Translations under genes and position numbers: made by a program
In this document: piece after piece, positions 6,564 through 14,082 of the stretch
How the letters are laid out: every line of letters begins with the position of its first letter
Numbering within the stretch: position 1 is the stretch's first letter
The notes under the pieces: generated by a model
What the model was told of the DNA's origin: nothing
Databases searched by the model: none
The model's input: only the letters and a program-made list of their open reading frames with translations
NCBI GenBank assembly: GCA_964584775.1
Contig: CAZPBC010000030.1
Span: 1 to 23,632, forward strand
Direction of reading: 5' to 3'
Length of the DNA stretch: 23,632 bases
From: CAZPBC01 sp964584775
Lineage (GTDB): Bacteria > Chlamydiota > Chlamydiia > Chlamydiales > SLFE01

Positions 6564-9505
6564 TACTTAATGTCGATCACTTCAAAAGGGGTTTTCAGCT
6601 TCGTATTTTCTGACTCCACTAAGGGGCGTCCAGAAAAAGTGATGCGCTTCCCTTCGGAGAGTCGATCTTGGAGTTGTTCTTTCGTCACTCTTGCAACCTC
6701 ATCTCTGTCACAGGATAGAATGTGTGAGCGAAATTCTTGGCGCAGTTCATCGGTCTTTCCAGAGCGTTTCCAGTGGTATGCCGTCATCCCCTCAGATTCA
6801 GGAGTCAGAGGAGAGTCGAGGCCTTGAACGACTTCGCGTTTTGCATCGTCAAGAATCTCGTTCGTAAAGTCACCACTTGAAACACGGTCCAGTGCGGTTT
6901 CAAACGCTTCATATGTTGCAGCGATGTTGGGATCTCGGAAGCTCGTCATCGTGAAATAACCCGACTGGGGATCATGGTTGGCGTTGCTTCCATACGCGCC
7001 TCCCTTCTCACGAATGAGAGGGTGAAGTGTTTGGTTATCGAGGATCTGCTGGGTCAAGAAGAGGGGAGCTGTAGCAGGGTCTGTAAAGGTGGGTGAGGGA
7101 AGGGCAAGGACAGAGTAGCTCACTTGAGAGGTGAAGGTGTAAGCGCTATTAGTCTTTGCTGTCTCAAACGAAAGTGGCTGGTAGAGAGGTTTAGGGGTGC
7201 CATTTTGTAGCTCGCTCAGTCCAAAGAACTGCTCTTTCTCTAAAAGCTGAAAGTCGGCTTCGTTACTGGTAACGAGGTAGTCACGCGGAGAAGAAGTCAC
7301 AAAGATCTGTTGATAGAGCTCTTCAAGAATCTCACGGATCTTTCCGCTCTTGATCTCTGCTTGGACTTTGTCACTCTTTAGCCAGAGAAGGAAGGGAAGA
7401 CCAAACCATTGTTGGGAGAGAGCGGTGCTCTTTGAAAAGGGTGCGGTTGCCATCCCAATCGCGTATTTCATGGCGCTCTTGGAGAGTGAGGCTTCGAGCG
7501 ATGTGAGCACTTGGTCGCAGACTTCACGGATTCTAGGAAGGTCGCTGAAGTCAACCGACTGGCAACTCTCTTTGAGGAGCTCGAGGAACTTTCCACGTTT
7601 CCGGGTGAGAGCTTTTCCAGAGATATGCATGCTTGGTGTGAACTGATGGAAATCCTCGACCCGTGCGTTCATCGAGAGGTGGGCGTAGATGCCTCCCGTC
7701 TCTTTTTGGATGTCTTCGAGAGTTTCCTGGAAGCTGCGCCCTCCGCTCCCCAGCTCGGGAAGCAAAATTCTTAACAGGGAGATGTAAGGAATCTGCTCTG
7801 CATCGAGTGTAGGTAGGTCATAGATGATGCTACTATAAATGAGACCGTTGGTGGCAATTTCTCGATGGTAAAGTGGTGCTTCGCCCAGTTGTTTTTCATG
7901 AAGGGGGTAGCGAGGGATCTCTTTCGGTATTTCATCTGTTTTGATCAGAGGGAGCACAGAGAGGTCTTGGTTCTCTTCATCTTTTTGAAACTCTGCGAGC
8001 TCTTCGGCTTTCTTCTGGATCTCCCTGCGCTGGTCTTTGCTTAAAGCACTCTCCATCTTCTGAAGAGCGGTTTGTTCATCCTGTTCCTCTTGGGATTGGA
8101 GGGCGGGGGAGGGTTTTAACATCACAGAGACACGGTGGGAGTTACGGATCAGAAGTTCGACAAGGAGGTCTTCGAGGTAGCGAGGATTTTTATCGAGCTC
8201 GGTGCGCAGCTCGTCAAAAAGCTGCTCAGTGAGAAGGCCATATTCCGCTTTTCCACCATGCAGCGAGAGGAGCGCAGAACGGAAGAAGAGAACAAGGCCG
8301 TAAGGGTATGAGCCTGCTTTTGCAATTTCTCGGCGGTTCAGTTCCAATTGATGGAGTGCGCTATCGATCTGACCTTTGTCGAGTCCCTCTTCGGCAATTT
8401 CTTTCAATGCATCGAGAATGAATGCTTCGAGCTTATCTTTGTTTTCAGGTTTGACCCCTTGGCAAATGAGGTAGAAAGGGACTTCTGTGACGTCGGTGTC
8501 GACATACGTTCCGGCTACTTTGCAGAGTCCAGACTCGAGAAGCCGGCGTTTGAGAGGGCTTGCATCGTTGTCCATCAAAATTTCATCGATCAGCGTGAGG
8601 GCCAGAACCTCTTTTTGTTGTTGAAGGTGGACTGTGAGCCAGCTGAGAGCAAAGAGCCCCTTCTCCTCGTCGATTTCTGCTTCACTTAAGGGGTAATCTT
8701 TGACCACAGACTGCGGGGTGTCGTAACGCTTCTCTCTAGGAATCGGGGGAAGTGGATCTTTTTTCTTTACTTCATTGAGAAGCCGTTCGTTGAGGTAGCT
8801 TAAGTGCTGTTCAAGAGGGATGTCTCCATAGAAGTAGAAGATCGCTCTGCTGGGATGGTAAGACTCTTCCCAAAAAGTTTTAAATTCGGAGTAGGTGAGT
8901 TCGGGGATGTTTTTGGGGTCGCCTCCAGAGTTCACACCGTAGGTGAGCGTCGGAAAGAGTTTCTCGTGAAGGGCTTCATATAGGCGGGTGGTCGGGTTCG
9001 AGAGAGCGCCTTTCATTTCATTGAAGACAATCCCTTTGTATTTGAGCTTTCCCTCTTCAAACTCGTGTCTCCATCCCTCTTGGTGGAAGCTGAGCTCATT
9101 GAGAAGAGGGGAAAAGACCGCGTCAATGTAGACGTCGAGCAGGTTGTAGAAGTCTTTTGGAGCGAGTGAGGCAGCAGGGTAGCAGGTGAAGTCGCTGCCG
9201 GTCATCGCATTCATAAACGTGTTGAGGCTTCTTCGAATCATATTGAAGAAGGGATCTTTCACCGGAAACTTCTTGGACCCGCACAGGACGGTATGCTCCA
9301 AAATATGGGCAATTCCATTGGAGCTTGTTGGGCGGGTGGGAAAGAGGATGGAGAAGACGTTCTCTTTTGAAGGGGCATCGATATGGAGGATGCGCGCTCC
9401 GGTCTGGTCGTGGGTCAATTCGCTTAGATGGCAGTGGATCTCGTCGAGGGGGAGGGATTTTGTGGTGGTGTAGCCTAAATTCTTGAATTGTGTCTCTTTT
9501 TCCAT
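6563..9505 (-). CDS. M16C-family zinc metallopeptidase, PreP/falcilysin-like
   Basis: Predicted 980 residues, cytoplasmic. The inverted zinc motif HILEH is at 67-71 with the third ligand expected at Glu163 in FNEMKG, spaced as in PreP. The protein has the size and two-half organisation of the M16C clade (PreP, falcilysin, Cym1), and about 450-540 is a charged helical linker typical of the hinge between halves. These enzymes enclose and degrade unstructured peptides up to about 70 residues. It leads the four-gene peptidase run and overlaps the M48 gene by one base. No Shine-Dalgarno precedes the ATG, and a possible promoter 9 bp upstream suggests a very short leader. Chlamydiae commonly encode such an insulinase-family protein, so its presence is not itself unusual. 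Confidence 0.95.
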   Translation of the reverse strand: MEKETQFKNLGYTTTKSLPLDEIHCHLSELTHDQTGARILHIDAPSKENVFSILFPTRPTSSNGIAHILEHTVLCGSKKFPVKDPFFNMIRRSLNTFMNAMTGSDFTCYPAASLAPKDFYNLLDVYIDAVFSPLLNELSFHQEGWRHEFEEGKLKYKGIVFNEMKGALSNPTTRLYEALHEKLFPTLTYGVNSGGDPKNIPELTYSEFKTFWEESYHPSRAIFYFYGDIPLEQHLSYLNERLLNEVKKKDPLPPIPREKRYDTPQSVVKDYPLSEAEIDEEKGLFALSWLTVHLQQQKEVLALTLIDEILMDNDASPLKRRLLESGLCKVAGTYVDTDVTEVPFYLICQGVKPENKDKLEAFILDALKEIAEEGLDKGQIDSALHQLELNRREIAKAGSYPYGLVLFFRSALLSLHGGKAEYGLLTEQLFDELRTELDKNPRYLEDLLVELLIRNSHRVSVMLKPSPALQSQEEQDEQTALQKMESALSKDQRREIQKKAEELAEFQKDEENQDLSVLPLIKTDEIPKEIPRYPLHEKQLGEAPLYHREIATNGLIYSSIIYDLPTLDAEQIPYISLLRILLPELGSGGRSFQETLEDIQKETGGIYAHLSMNARVEDFHQFTPSMHISGKALTRKRGKFLELLKESCQSVDFSDLPRIREVCDQVLTSLEASLSKSAMKYAIGMATAPFSKSTALSQQWFGLPFLLWLKSDKVQAEIKSGKIREILEELYQQIFVTSSPRDYLVTSNEADFQLLEKEQFFGLSELQNGTPKPLYQPLSFETAKTNSAYTFTSQVSYSVLALPSPTFTDPATAPLFLTQQILDNQTLHPLIREKGGAYGSNANHDPQSGYFTMTSFRDPNIAATYEAFETALDRVSSGDFTNEILDDAKREVVQGLDSPLTPESEGMTAYHWKRSGKTDELRQEFRSHILSCDRDEVARVTKEQLQDRLSEGKRITFSGRPLVESENTKLKTPFEVIDIK

Positions 9506-9513
9506 AAGGTCAC

Positions 9514-9543
9514 AGTGTACCCGATAATTGTGCTTAATAACAA
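9514..9543 (-). promoter_or_regulatory. Candidate promoter of the peptidase cluster
   Basis: On the minus strand TTGTTA (9538-9543) and TACACT (9514-9519) are separated by 18 bp. Transcription would start near 9507, only about 2 bases before the M16C ATG, which also lacks a Shine-Dalgarno. Both boxes are imperfect (4 of 6 each). The inverted repeat at 9522-9549 covers the -35 and spacer. Confidence 0.35.
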
Positions 9544-9549
9544 TTGTCG
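9522..9549. repeat. 10-bp inverted repeat in divergent promoter region (candidate operator)
   Basis: CGATAATTGT (9522-9531) and ACAATTGTCG (9540-9549) form an inverted repeat with 9 of 10 matches and an 8-bp spacer. It sits between the divergent M16C peptidase gene and the secreted-protein/pssA genes. Its geometry, about two helical turns with AT-rich cores, fits a homodimeric repressor site. No T-run follows it, so it is not a terminator. The cognate regulator is unknown. Confidence 0.5.
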
Positions 9550-9570
9550 AGTGAGGTAGAGTGGGTAATT

Positions 9571-10410
9571 ATGATGCGTTTTTACTCTTTACTCTTTCTT
9601 CTCGTGTCGACCTCCCTTTTTGGAGTGGGACCTGATGAGGTCCTCTCTAACTGGAAGAAGGGGGAGTATGAGGCCTTCTACACCGAGAACCATTACCTCT
9701 ATTCTCTCTGGATGAAAGAGGGGATTTTTAAAGAATTTTTGATGGAACGAGAGCAAAAGCATCAACTTTATGCCTCTCAAATTAGTCAGGTGATGCAGGT
9801 TCAGTCGCGTGGCCTCAAGGAGATTAACCAGCTCACTGACGAAGAGATCCATATGCTCGAGCTGGCCATCGAGAAACAACCTGACCTCTCGATTGCTGAG
9901 CGGGTGCGGCGTATTATTGAGTTTCAGCAGATGGCGATGGAGCACCGTGATGCGGTGAATGCCTACGCGCTGATTGAGGTGGGTGCATGTGACCTAGTCA
10001 CAGATCCCGTTGCGTTCCAAGTGAATCAGCTTCTCAGGGAGTATGCGCTTAAGGACATGCTTGTTCTCCAGAATGTCATTGAGCATCAAATCAACCAAGA
10101 GAAGGGAGATGAGCTCGCAGCTGCTCTTAGTTTAGAGAGAGACAAAAAAATCCGTGAGATCTGCGCGCGCTACCCCGCGAGTCAGACATCTCGCCTCTGT
10201 TTAGAAGCGTTGTTGGTGAATGAAAAAAACTTTTATGTCGGCTTTGATAAGGGGTTTTTTAACGACCTACTCACCAGCATGCGTCCTCCAGAAAATGAGG
10301 TTGAGCAGAACGTTAAAGAAATCTTTCGCACCTTCCGTTTGAAAAAAGAGACGCTCTATAAAAATCTCGCGGCTGCAGCGAGTGCAGACACTCCAAAAAA
10401 TCGGCGTTAA
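9571..10410 (+). CDS. Secreted helical protein of unknown function
   Basis: Predicted 279 residues. The ATG at 9571 (or the adjacent ATG at 9574) is preferred over upstream TTG codons because it places a clean signal peptide at the very N-terminus (MMRFYSLLFLLVSTSLFG). The Shine-Dalgarno is weak (GTGGG 6 bases upstream). The mature part is predicted to be almost entirely alpha-helical with no recognisable catalytic motif. It ends 17 bp before pssA on the same strand, so the two are probably co-transcribed. It may be a chlamydial conserved hypothetical, but I do not recognise the family. Confidence 0.85.
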   Translation: MMRFYSLLFLLVSTSLFGVGPDEVLSNWKKGEYEAFYTENHYLYSLWMKEGIFKEFLMEREQKHQLYASQISQVMQVQSRGLKEINQLTDEEIHMLELAIEKQPDLSIAERVRRIIEFQQMAMEHRDAVNAYALIEVGACDLVTDPVAFQVNQLLREYALKDMLVLQNVIEHQINQEKGDELAAALSLERDKKIREICARYPASQTSRLCLEALLVNEKNFYVGFDKGFFNDLLTSMRPPENEVEQNVKEIFRTFRLKKETLYKNLAAAASADTPKNRR

Positions 10411-10427
10411 TGCTATACTAAGGATTC

Positions 10428-11267
10428 ATGAAACGGATCCATCTTTTACCCAATCTTCTCACGGCTTTAAGCCTGACCTGTGGTCTCTATGTCATCTTTC
10501 GTCTCAACATGACCTTTGTTGGTGGTGTCGATGAGAAGCTTCTCATCGCAACCTCGGGAATCTTGCTGTTGGCCGCTCTTTTTGACCTTCTCGATGGAGC
10601 GGTGGCTAGGGCGATCAACGCAACGAGTGAGTTCGGTGGCTTTTTTGACTCGATGTCTGACGCCGTGACCTTCGGTGTTGCCCCCTCTGTGATCATTCTT
10701 AAAAGCCTCTCTTTTGTTCCTGGAACCTTTGGCTCTTTTGTGATCATGGCGGCAGCCTTGATCTATTCCGTCTCGGGTGTCATGCGCCTCGTCCGCTACA
10801 ACGTCACGTCAGGAGAGGAGGTTTTCACCTCCAAGACAAACTTCATCGGCCTTCCCATTCCTGCTGCAGCATCTGCCGCGGTTTCACTCAATCTGATGAT
10901 CCACTCAACAGAGAATTTTGGATTGATCTCTCTTTCAGAGATGGGATCGCTTTGGACAACCGCTTTAGCTCTCATTTTTCTTGGTTATCTCATGATCAGC
11001 CACTTTCGCTTTGCGAGCTTAAAAAACCTACAGTACCGTGTACGCAACTTTCAGGTAGTCTTTGCGGTGGTGATCGTTGCCGTTCTCTTTTTTTACGGGA
11101 TCATCCACCATTTTCCGCTTGTGTACTTTGTTCTATCTTGGGGATATGTCACCACATCACTGTTCTTGTCTATCCTTCGATGGGTCAGTGGAAGGCGTAT
11201 CCAGAAGCTGGAGAATTTTGAGATGGTCTCAATCGAAGAGTCTGAGGAGACTTTTGACGACGCCTAA
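10428..11267 (+). CDS. pssA: CDP-diacylglycerol--serine O-phosphatidyltransferase
   Basis: Predicted 279-residue integral membrane enzyme that condenses CDP-diacylglycerol with serine to make phosphatidylserine, the precursor of phosphatidylethanolamine. The complete CDP-alcohol phosphatidyltransferase signature D-G-x2-A-R-x8-G-x3-D-x3-D is seen at 56-78 (D56, G57, A60, R61, G70, D74, D78). The opening HLLPNLLTALSLTCG and the roughly eight hydrophobic segments are typical of the PssA branch. The family is certain; serine as the acceptor rests on the PssA-like N-terminus and length. AAGGA precedes the ATG. Its last 39 bases overlap the 3' end of the convergent lexA-like gene. TGCTATACT at 10411-10419 resembles an extended -10 but has no -35. 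Confidence 0.93.
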   Translation: MKRIHLLPNLLTALSLTCGLYVIFRLNMTFVGGVDEKLLIATSGILLLAALFDLLDGAVARAINATSEFGGFFDSMSDAVTFGVAPSVIILKSLSFVPGTFGSFVIMAAALIYSVSGVMRLVRYNVTSGEEVFTSKTNFIGLPIPAAASAAVSLNLMIHSTENFGLISLSEMGSLWTTALALIFLGYLMISHFRFASLKNLQYRVRNFQVVFAVVIVAVLFFYGIIHHFPLVYFVLSWGYVTTSLFLSILRWVSGRRIQKLENFEMVSIEESEETFDDA

Positions 11268-11819
11268 AATTTCGGCGTGTTCTTTTGGTATCTTGAGTGT
11301 ATCGACCCCTGTTCCACAACTTTTGAGTAGAAGAGTCTCATCTTCCCAGTGCAGAATTTTGACGAAGAGATCCCCTGTGGCAGGGATGTGGATGAGGCAG
11401 CTATCTCCCTCTTTCGGCTTTTTATCCTTTTGGAGGAATAGGAGGTCTCCTGAGTAGATTCCTTCCTCTTCAAACATCGCTCCTTCAATACGGTAACAGA
11501 GTACCTCCTTATCATAGAGAGCTCGGTCGGTGGAGACGCATTCAGCAAGTGGAACAACCCCTTTAAAGGGGGCTCTAATCACTCCTTCAATCGGAAGAGG
11601 TGGGTGCTTGTCATCCTCTTTCTTGAGCTTAAGAGAGCGTGAGGTTTGCTTTTTGAGTTGAAGCTGCTCTTTCTTTCTTAGAGCATGTACATGGGACGAG
11701 ACCGTCGAGACTGAAAGTCCAAAGTGGGCGGCCATTTCTCGGAAAGAGGGGGCGTAGCCCTTTTCATTGCTGTATTCCTCGATGAAGTCGAGGAGGTTTT
11801 TTTGTTTAGGAGTGAGCAA
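11229..11819 (-). CDS. lexA: LexA-like transcriptional regulator lacking the catalytic serine
   Basis: Predicted 196 residues from the TTG at 11819, which has GAAGGA 9 bases upstream and gives a LexA-like opening (LTPKQKNLLDFIEEY). A TTG at 11840 is the alternative start, adding 7 residues; an in-frame TGA directly precedes it. Residues 1-60 form the LexA winged helix with recognition helix around SVSTVSSHVHAL. The C-terminal half aligns with the S24 dimerisation/peptidase fold (GIYSGDLLFLQK, then FVKIL with Lys154 as general base). The position of the nucleophile in the usual G-[DM]-S-M reads G-A-M-F, without Ser, and the Ala-Gly cleavage pair is not visible (APFKG region). It should bind DNA as a dimer but probably cannot self-cleave. 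It overlaps the end of the PAP2 gene. Confidence 0.88.
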   Translation of the reverse strand: MLTPKQKNLLDFIEEYSNEKGYAPSFREMAAHFGLSVSTVSSHVHALRKKEQLQLKKQTSRSLKLKKEDDKHPPLPIEGVIRAPFKGVVPLAECVSTDRALYDKEVLCYRIEGAMFEEEGIYSGDLLFLQKDKKPKEGDSCLIHIPATGDLFVKILHWEDETLLLKSCGTGVDTLKIPKEHAEILGVVKSLLRLFD

Positions 11820-12516
11820 CGGCTCGGATCCTTCTTTCAATCAGCACCGTATCGAGGAAGAGGACGCTCCACCAGCAGACAAGCGCTGCAATCAACACAT
11901 CAGTGAAAAAATGGCCTCCCTGCGCAATCCGCGTGAGTCCAAGGAAAAAACCAAAAAAGAGAGTCATCGAGAGTCCAAAGAAAAGTAGCTCCTTTCTTTT
12001 AAGACGGAGTCCTACCCACGCGACAGAAAGAAAATAGAAGCCCATGGAGGCGTGACCACTCGGCATCGATTTAAACAGATCTCGGGTGAAGACGTTGAGC
12101 TTTGGGGAATAGAACGTCTCGAACTGGACGGGTCCACCTAGTTGGGTGATGTGGCGGGGACGGGGGCGTCCCCAAAGGGGCTTCATCACTCCATTGACCA
12201 GGAGGCCAGGGCCGATGGCAAAAACAAGAATGAGGAGCATGAGATAGGGCCTGAGCTCCTTAGACTTCTCTGTGTAGTAAGAATAGCACCACCAAAAGAG
12301 GGCTAGCCCGGCAGCGACCCAAGCGGGAAGCTGGCCGTAGTCATAAAACCATTGGTAGAAGCCGTGGCGGGAAAAGGTCGCTGTCTCTGTGTCGTAAAAA
12401 AAGGAGGAGATTCCAATGTCGATCTGTTCGCAAAAGGGAGCTAGCAGGGCCAACAAAAGGAGGGGAGCCAGCCAGCCTACCCATTTCAACCGTTTTAGTG
12501 ACTTTTCATCTTTCAT
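11806..12516 (-). CDS. PAP2-family membrane phosphatase
   Basis: Predicted 236 residues with about six hydrophobic segments (near 13-28, 66-80, 90-108, 157-170, 178-194, 206-222). All three parts of the PAP2 phosphatase signature are visible: K112-x6-R119-P120, P152-S-G-H155, and R196-x5-H202-x3-D206. The family dephosphorylates lipid phosphates such as phosphatidate, undecaprenyl pyrophosphate or lipid A phosphates at the outer face of the inner membrane; the substrate cannot be chosen from sequence. No clear Shine-Dalgarno is seen at the ATG. The 3' end overlaps the start of the LexA-like gene by 14 bases (35 with the alternative start), indicating one transcript. Confidence 0.93.
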   Translation of the reverse strand: MKDEKSLKRLKWVGWLAPLLLLALLAPFCEQIDIGISSFFYDTETATFSRHGFYQWFYDYGQLPAWVAAGLALFWWCYSYYTEKSKELRPYLMLLILVFAIGPGLLVNGVMKPLWGRPRPRHITQLGGPVQFETFYSPKLNVFTRDLFKSMPSGHASMGFYFLSVAWVGLRLKRKELLFFGLSMTLFFGFFLGLTRIAQGGHFFTDVLIAALVCWWSVLFLDTVLIERRIRAVAHS

Positions 12517-12834
12517 AATGCAGGGAAGTATGCCTGAATTCTGAGATATTTAAAAGCGGACTAGAGGCACTTCTAGTGAAGATCTTGAGGTCAGGCCAGC
12601 ATAACCTCAATTCACCTTGAATTTTAGAGAAAAAAATCTAAAAATCTCCATCTCTTGAGATTCATTTTTAAAAAATAAGCATTGGTTAGGATTGTAAAGG
12701 CGCTGGTTTCTCTATATTGATATAAGATATTTGTGTTAAGATACTTAAAAAAGTCTCCGTTCTATAAAAAATAGCTCTCATTTAGCCCTAATTTGGCCCT
12801 TTTCTTGTAAAATAAAAATTTTAAACAATATTTA
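12517..12834. other. AT-rich intergenic region between PAP2 and protein kinase genes
   Basis: About 320 bp without a credible gene on either strand, clearly richer in A and T than the flanking PAP2 gene, especially from 12630 on. Two small inverted repeats lie near the PAP2 side: CTAGA/TCTAG at 12561-12576, and TTGAGGT (12585-12591) / ACCTCAA (12604-12610) with a 12-base spacer. Neither has a T-run, so they are possible protein-binding sites and not terminators. It should contain the PAP2 promoter, which I could not identify. Confidence 0.5.
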
Positions 12835-12863
12835 TTGAATTTTGTTAAGTTTTTTGTTATAAT
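12835..12863 (+). promoter_or_regulatory. Sigma-70-type promoter of the protein kinase gene
   Basis: TTGAAT (12835-12840), a 17-bp spacer and a perfect TATAAT (12858-12863). Transcription would begin near 12870, leaving a leader of about 25 bases before the ATG at 12895. The same box pair and spacing occur upstream of the DMT transporter gene. Confidence 0.75.
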
Positions 12864-12894
12864 AGAAGGTAGTTTTTAAAATCTGGTGAAGGTT

Positions 12895-14082
12895 ATGAAC
12901 ATTTCTTCTACAGCCACATCTTTTCCAGACGAGATTTTTCCTCTCTTCAAAACGCTAGCCCTAGAGCGTTCTGTCACAGACAAAGTAATCTCGGCGGTCT
13001 TCAACCGTGTTATCGCACTTCAGCAAAAGCTCGAGGGTGAGACTTGGGATAGTATTGATCCAAATGGAAGTTTTCCCTATCGCGTCATTGTCGACCCGTC
13101 CTCTATGTATGTTTGCGTGCAAAAAATTGGTCAGGGGGGGTTCAGTGACGTTTATAAAGCAGCTTACCTGACTCCGGGTCAGCCGATAGAATTTCAGGCG
13201 GTGAAAATCTGTCGTAGGACAGATTTAACGTACTCTCCTGAGGTCAAGCTGATCCGCAGAATCATGAGCGAGAACGTGCATCTTGTTGACTTTCCAATAC
13301 GCCACTTTCGTGCAAACGGTGTATCGCACAGTGTGCATCGCCTTTATGAAGGCAGTTTTCGCGAGTATGATTATAACGCAACTAATACCCCTTGTAGAGA
13401 TTTAGCCTCTATGTTGCTTGGGGCTGCAAAAGGAATGTACGCATTCCATCAAAAAGGTCATGTCTTACGGGATCTAAAGGGGGCGAATGTTCTCTATATG
13501 AAGTTCGAAGATCGATCCTCTCCAACTGGAGTGTTGACCGATTTTGGCCTCATTGAAAAAGCAGTTCAAGGCAATGTCCCTCTTGCGGGAACTGCTGTTT
13601 ATTGGGATCCTTCAATATTTGGCTCTGCTGAATGCTCTCTCATTAACCAACGTCAGCGTCGAGGCACTCTTAGTGCGAGGAGTGACATGTATGCCTTTGG
13701 AAGGATGATAGAGAAAGATGGTTTGATTAACTTGCTCCTCTTATTGGGACGGAAGTATGGAAAAGCGGCTGAGGTAAGAAGTCTATTTGCAGAAATTAGG
13801 TCTAAAACCATCAAGGGACCCTTCTCTAAAGATCTGCTTATTGAGTTAGGATCACGGCATCCTCAACGTGCCATCTACGACGACCTGCGATTCATCGGCA
13901 AGCAACCAGTTATTCGTGTTTTTGCTCCTTTAGAGAAAAAACGTGAAGTTTTTGCGAGGGCGATTGAATTGTTTGAAGGTGAATTGGATGTAGATCAGTT
14001 GGTGATTCTCCATCAACTTTTGGATGTTGCGATGAATTTACAAGAGGCTCGCAGGCCTCCTTCTGTTAGGTTGGTTGTCTAA
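12895..14082 (+). CDS. Eukaryotic-like protein kinase
   Basis: Predicted 395 residues. The ATG at 12895 is preferred because GAAGG lies just upstream, although very close; a GTG at 12886 would add three residues. Kinase elements: Gly-rich loop I78-G-Q-G-G-F-S-D-V86, Lys104 in AVKI, likely helix-C Glu116, catalytic loop L191-R-D193-L-K195-G-A-N198, metal-binding D216-F-G, and Asp264 in SARSDMYAFG. The HRD histidine is Leu; Asp193, Lys195 and Asn198 remain, so the enzyme should be active. Residues 1-70 form an uncharacterised N-terminal region and there is no transmembrane segment, unlike PknD-type kinases. A cytoplasmic or secreted Ser/Thr kinase is likely; effector status is inference. An open frame continues past the stop codon. 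Confidence 0.9.
   Translation: MNISSTATSFPDEIFPLFKTLALERSVTDKVISAVFNRVIALQQKLEGETWDSIDPNGSFPYRVIVDPSSMYVCVQKIGQGGFSDVYKAAYLTPGQPIEFQAVKICRRTDLTYSPEVKLIRRIMSENVHLVDFPIRHFRANGVSHSVHRLYEGSFREYDYNATNTPCRDLASMLLGAAKGMYAFHQKGHVLRDLKGANVLYMKFEDRSSPTGVLTDFGLIEKAVQGNVPLAGTAVYWDPSIFGSAECSLINQRQRRGTLSARSDMYAFGRMIEKDGLINLLLLLGRKYGKAAEVRSLFAEIRSKTIKGPFSKDLLIELGSRHPQRAIYDDLRFIGKQPVIRVFAPLEKKREVFARAIELFEGELDVDQLVILHQLLDVAMNLQEARRPPSVRLVV

Noticed and set aside
6563..9505. Link between the PreP-like peptidase and the mitochondrial-like leaders of the Sel1 proteins
   Set aside because: M16C insulinase-like peptidases are ordinary in chlamydiae, the genes are on opposite strands and kilobases apart, so no functional link is supported.
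10411..10419. Extended -10 (TGCTATACT) as a pssA promoter
   Set aside because: There is no -35 box at proper spacing and the upstream gene ends only 17 bp before, so co-transcription explains expression; kept only as a remark.
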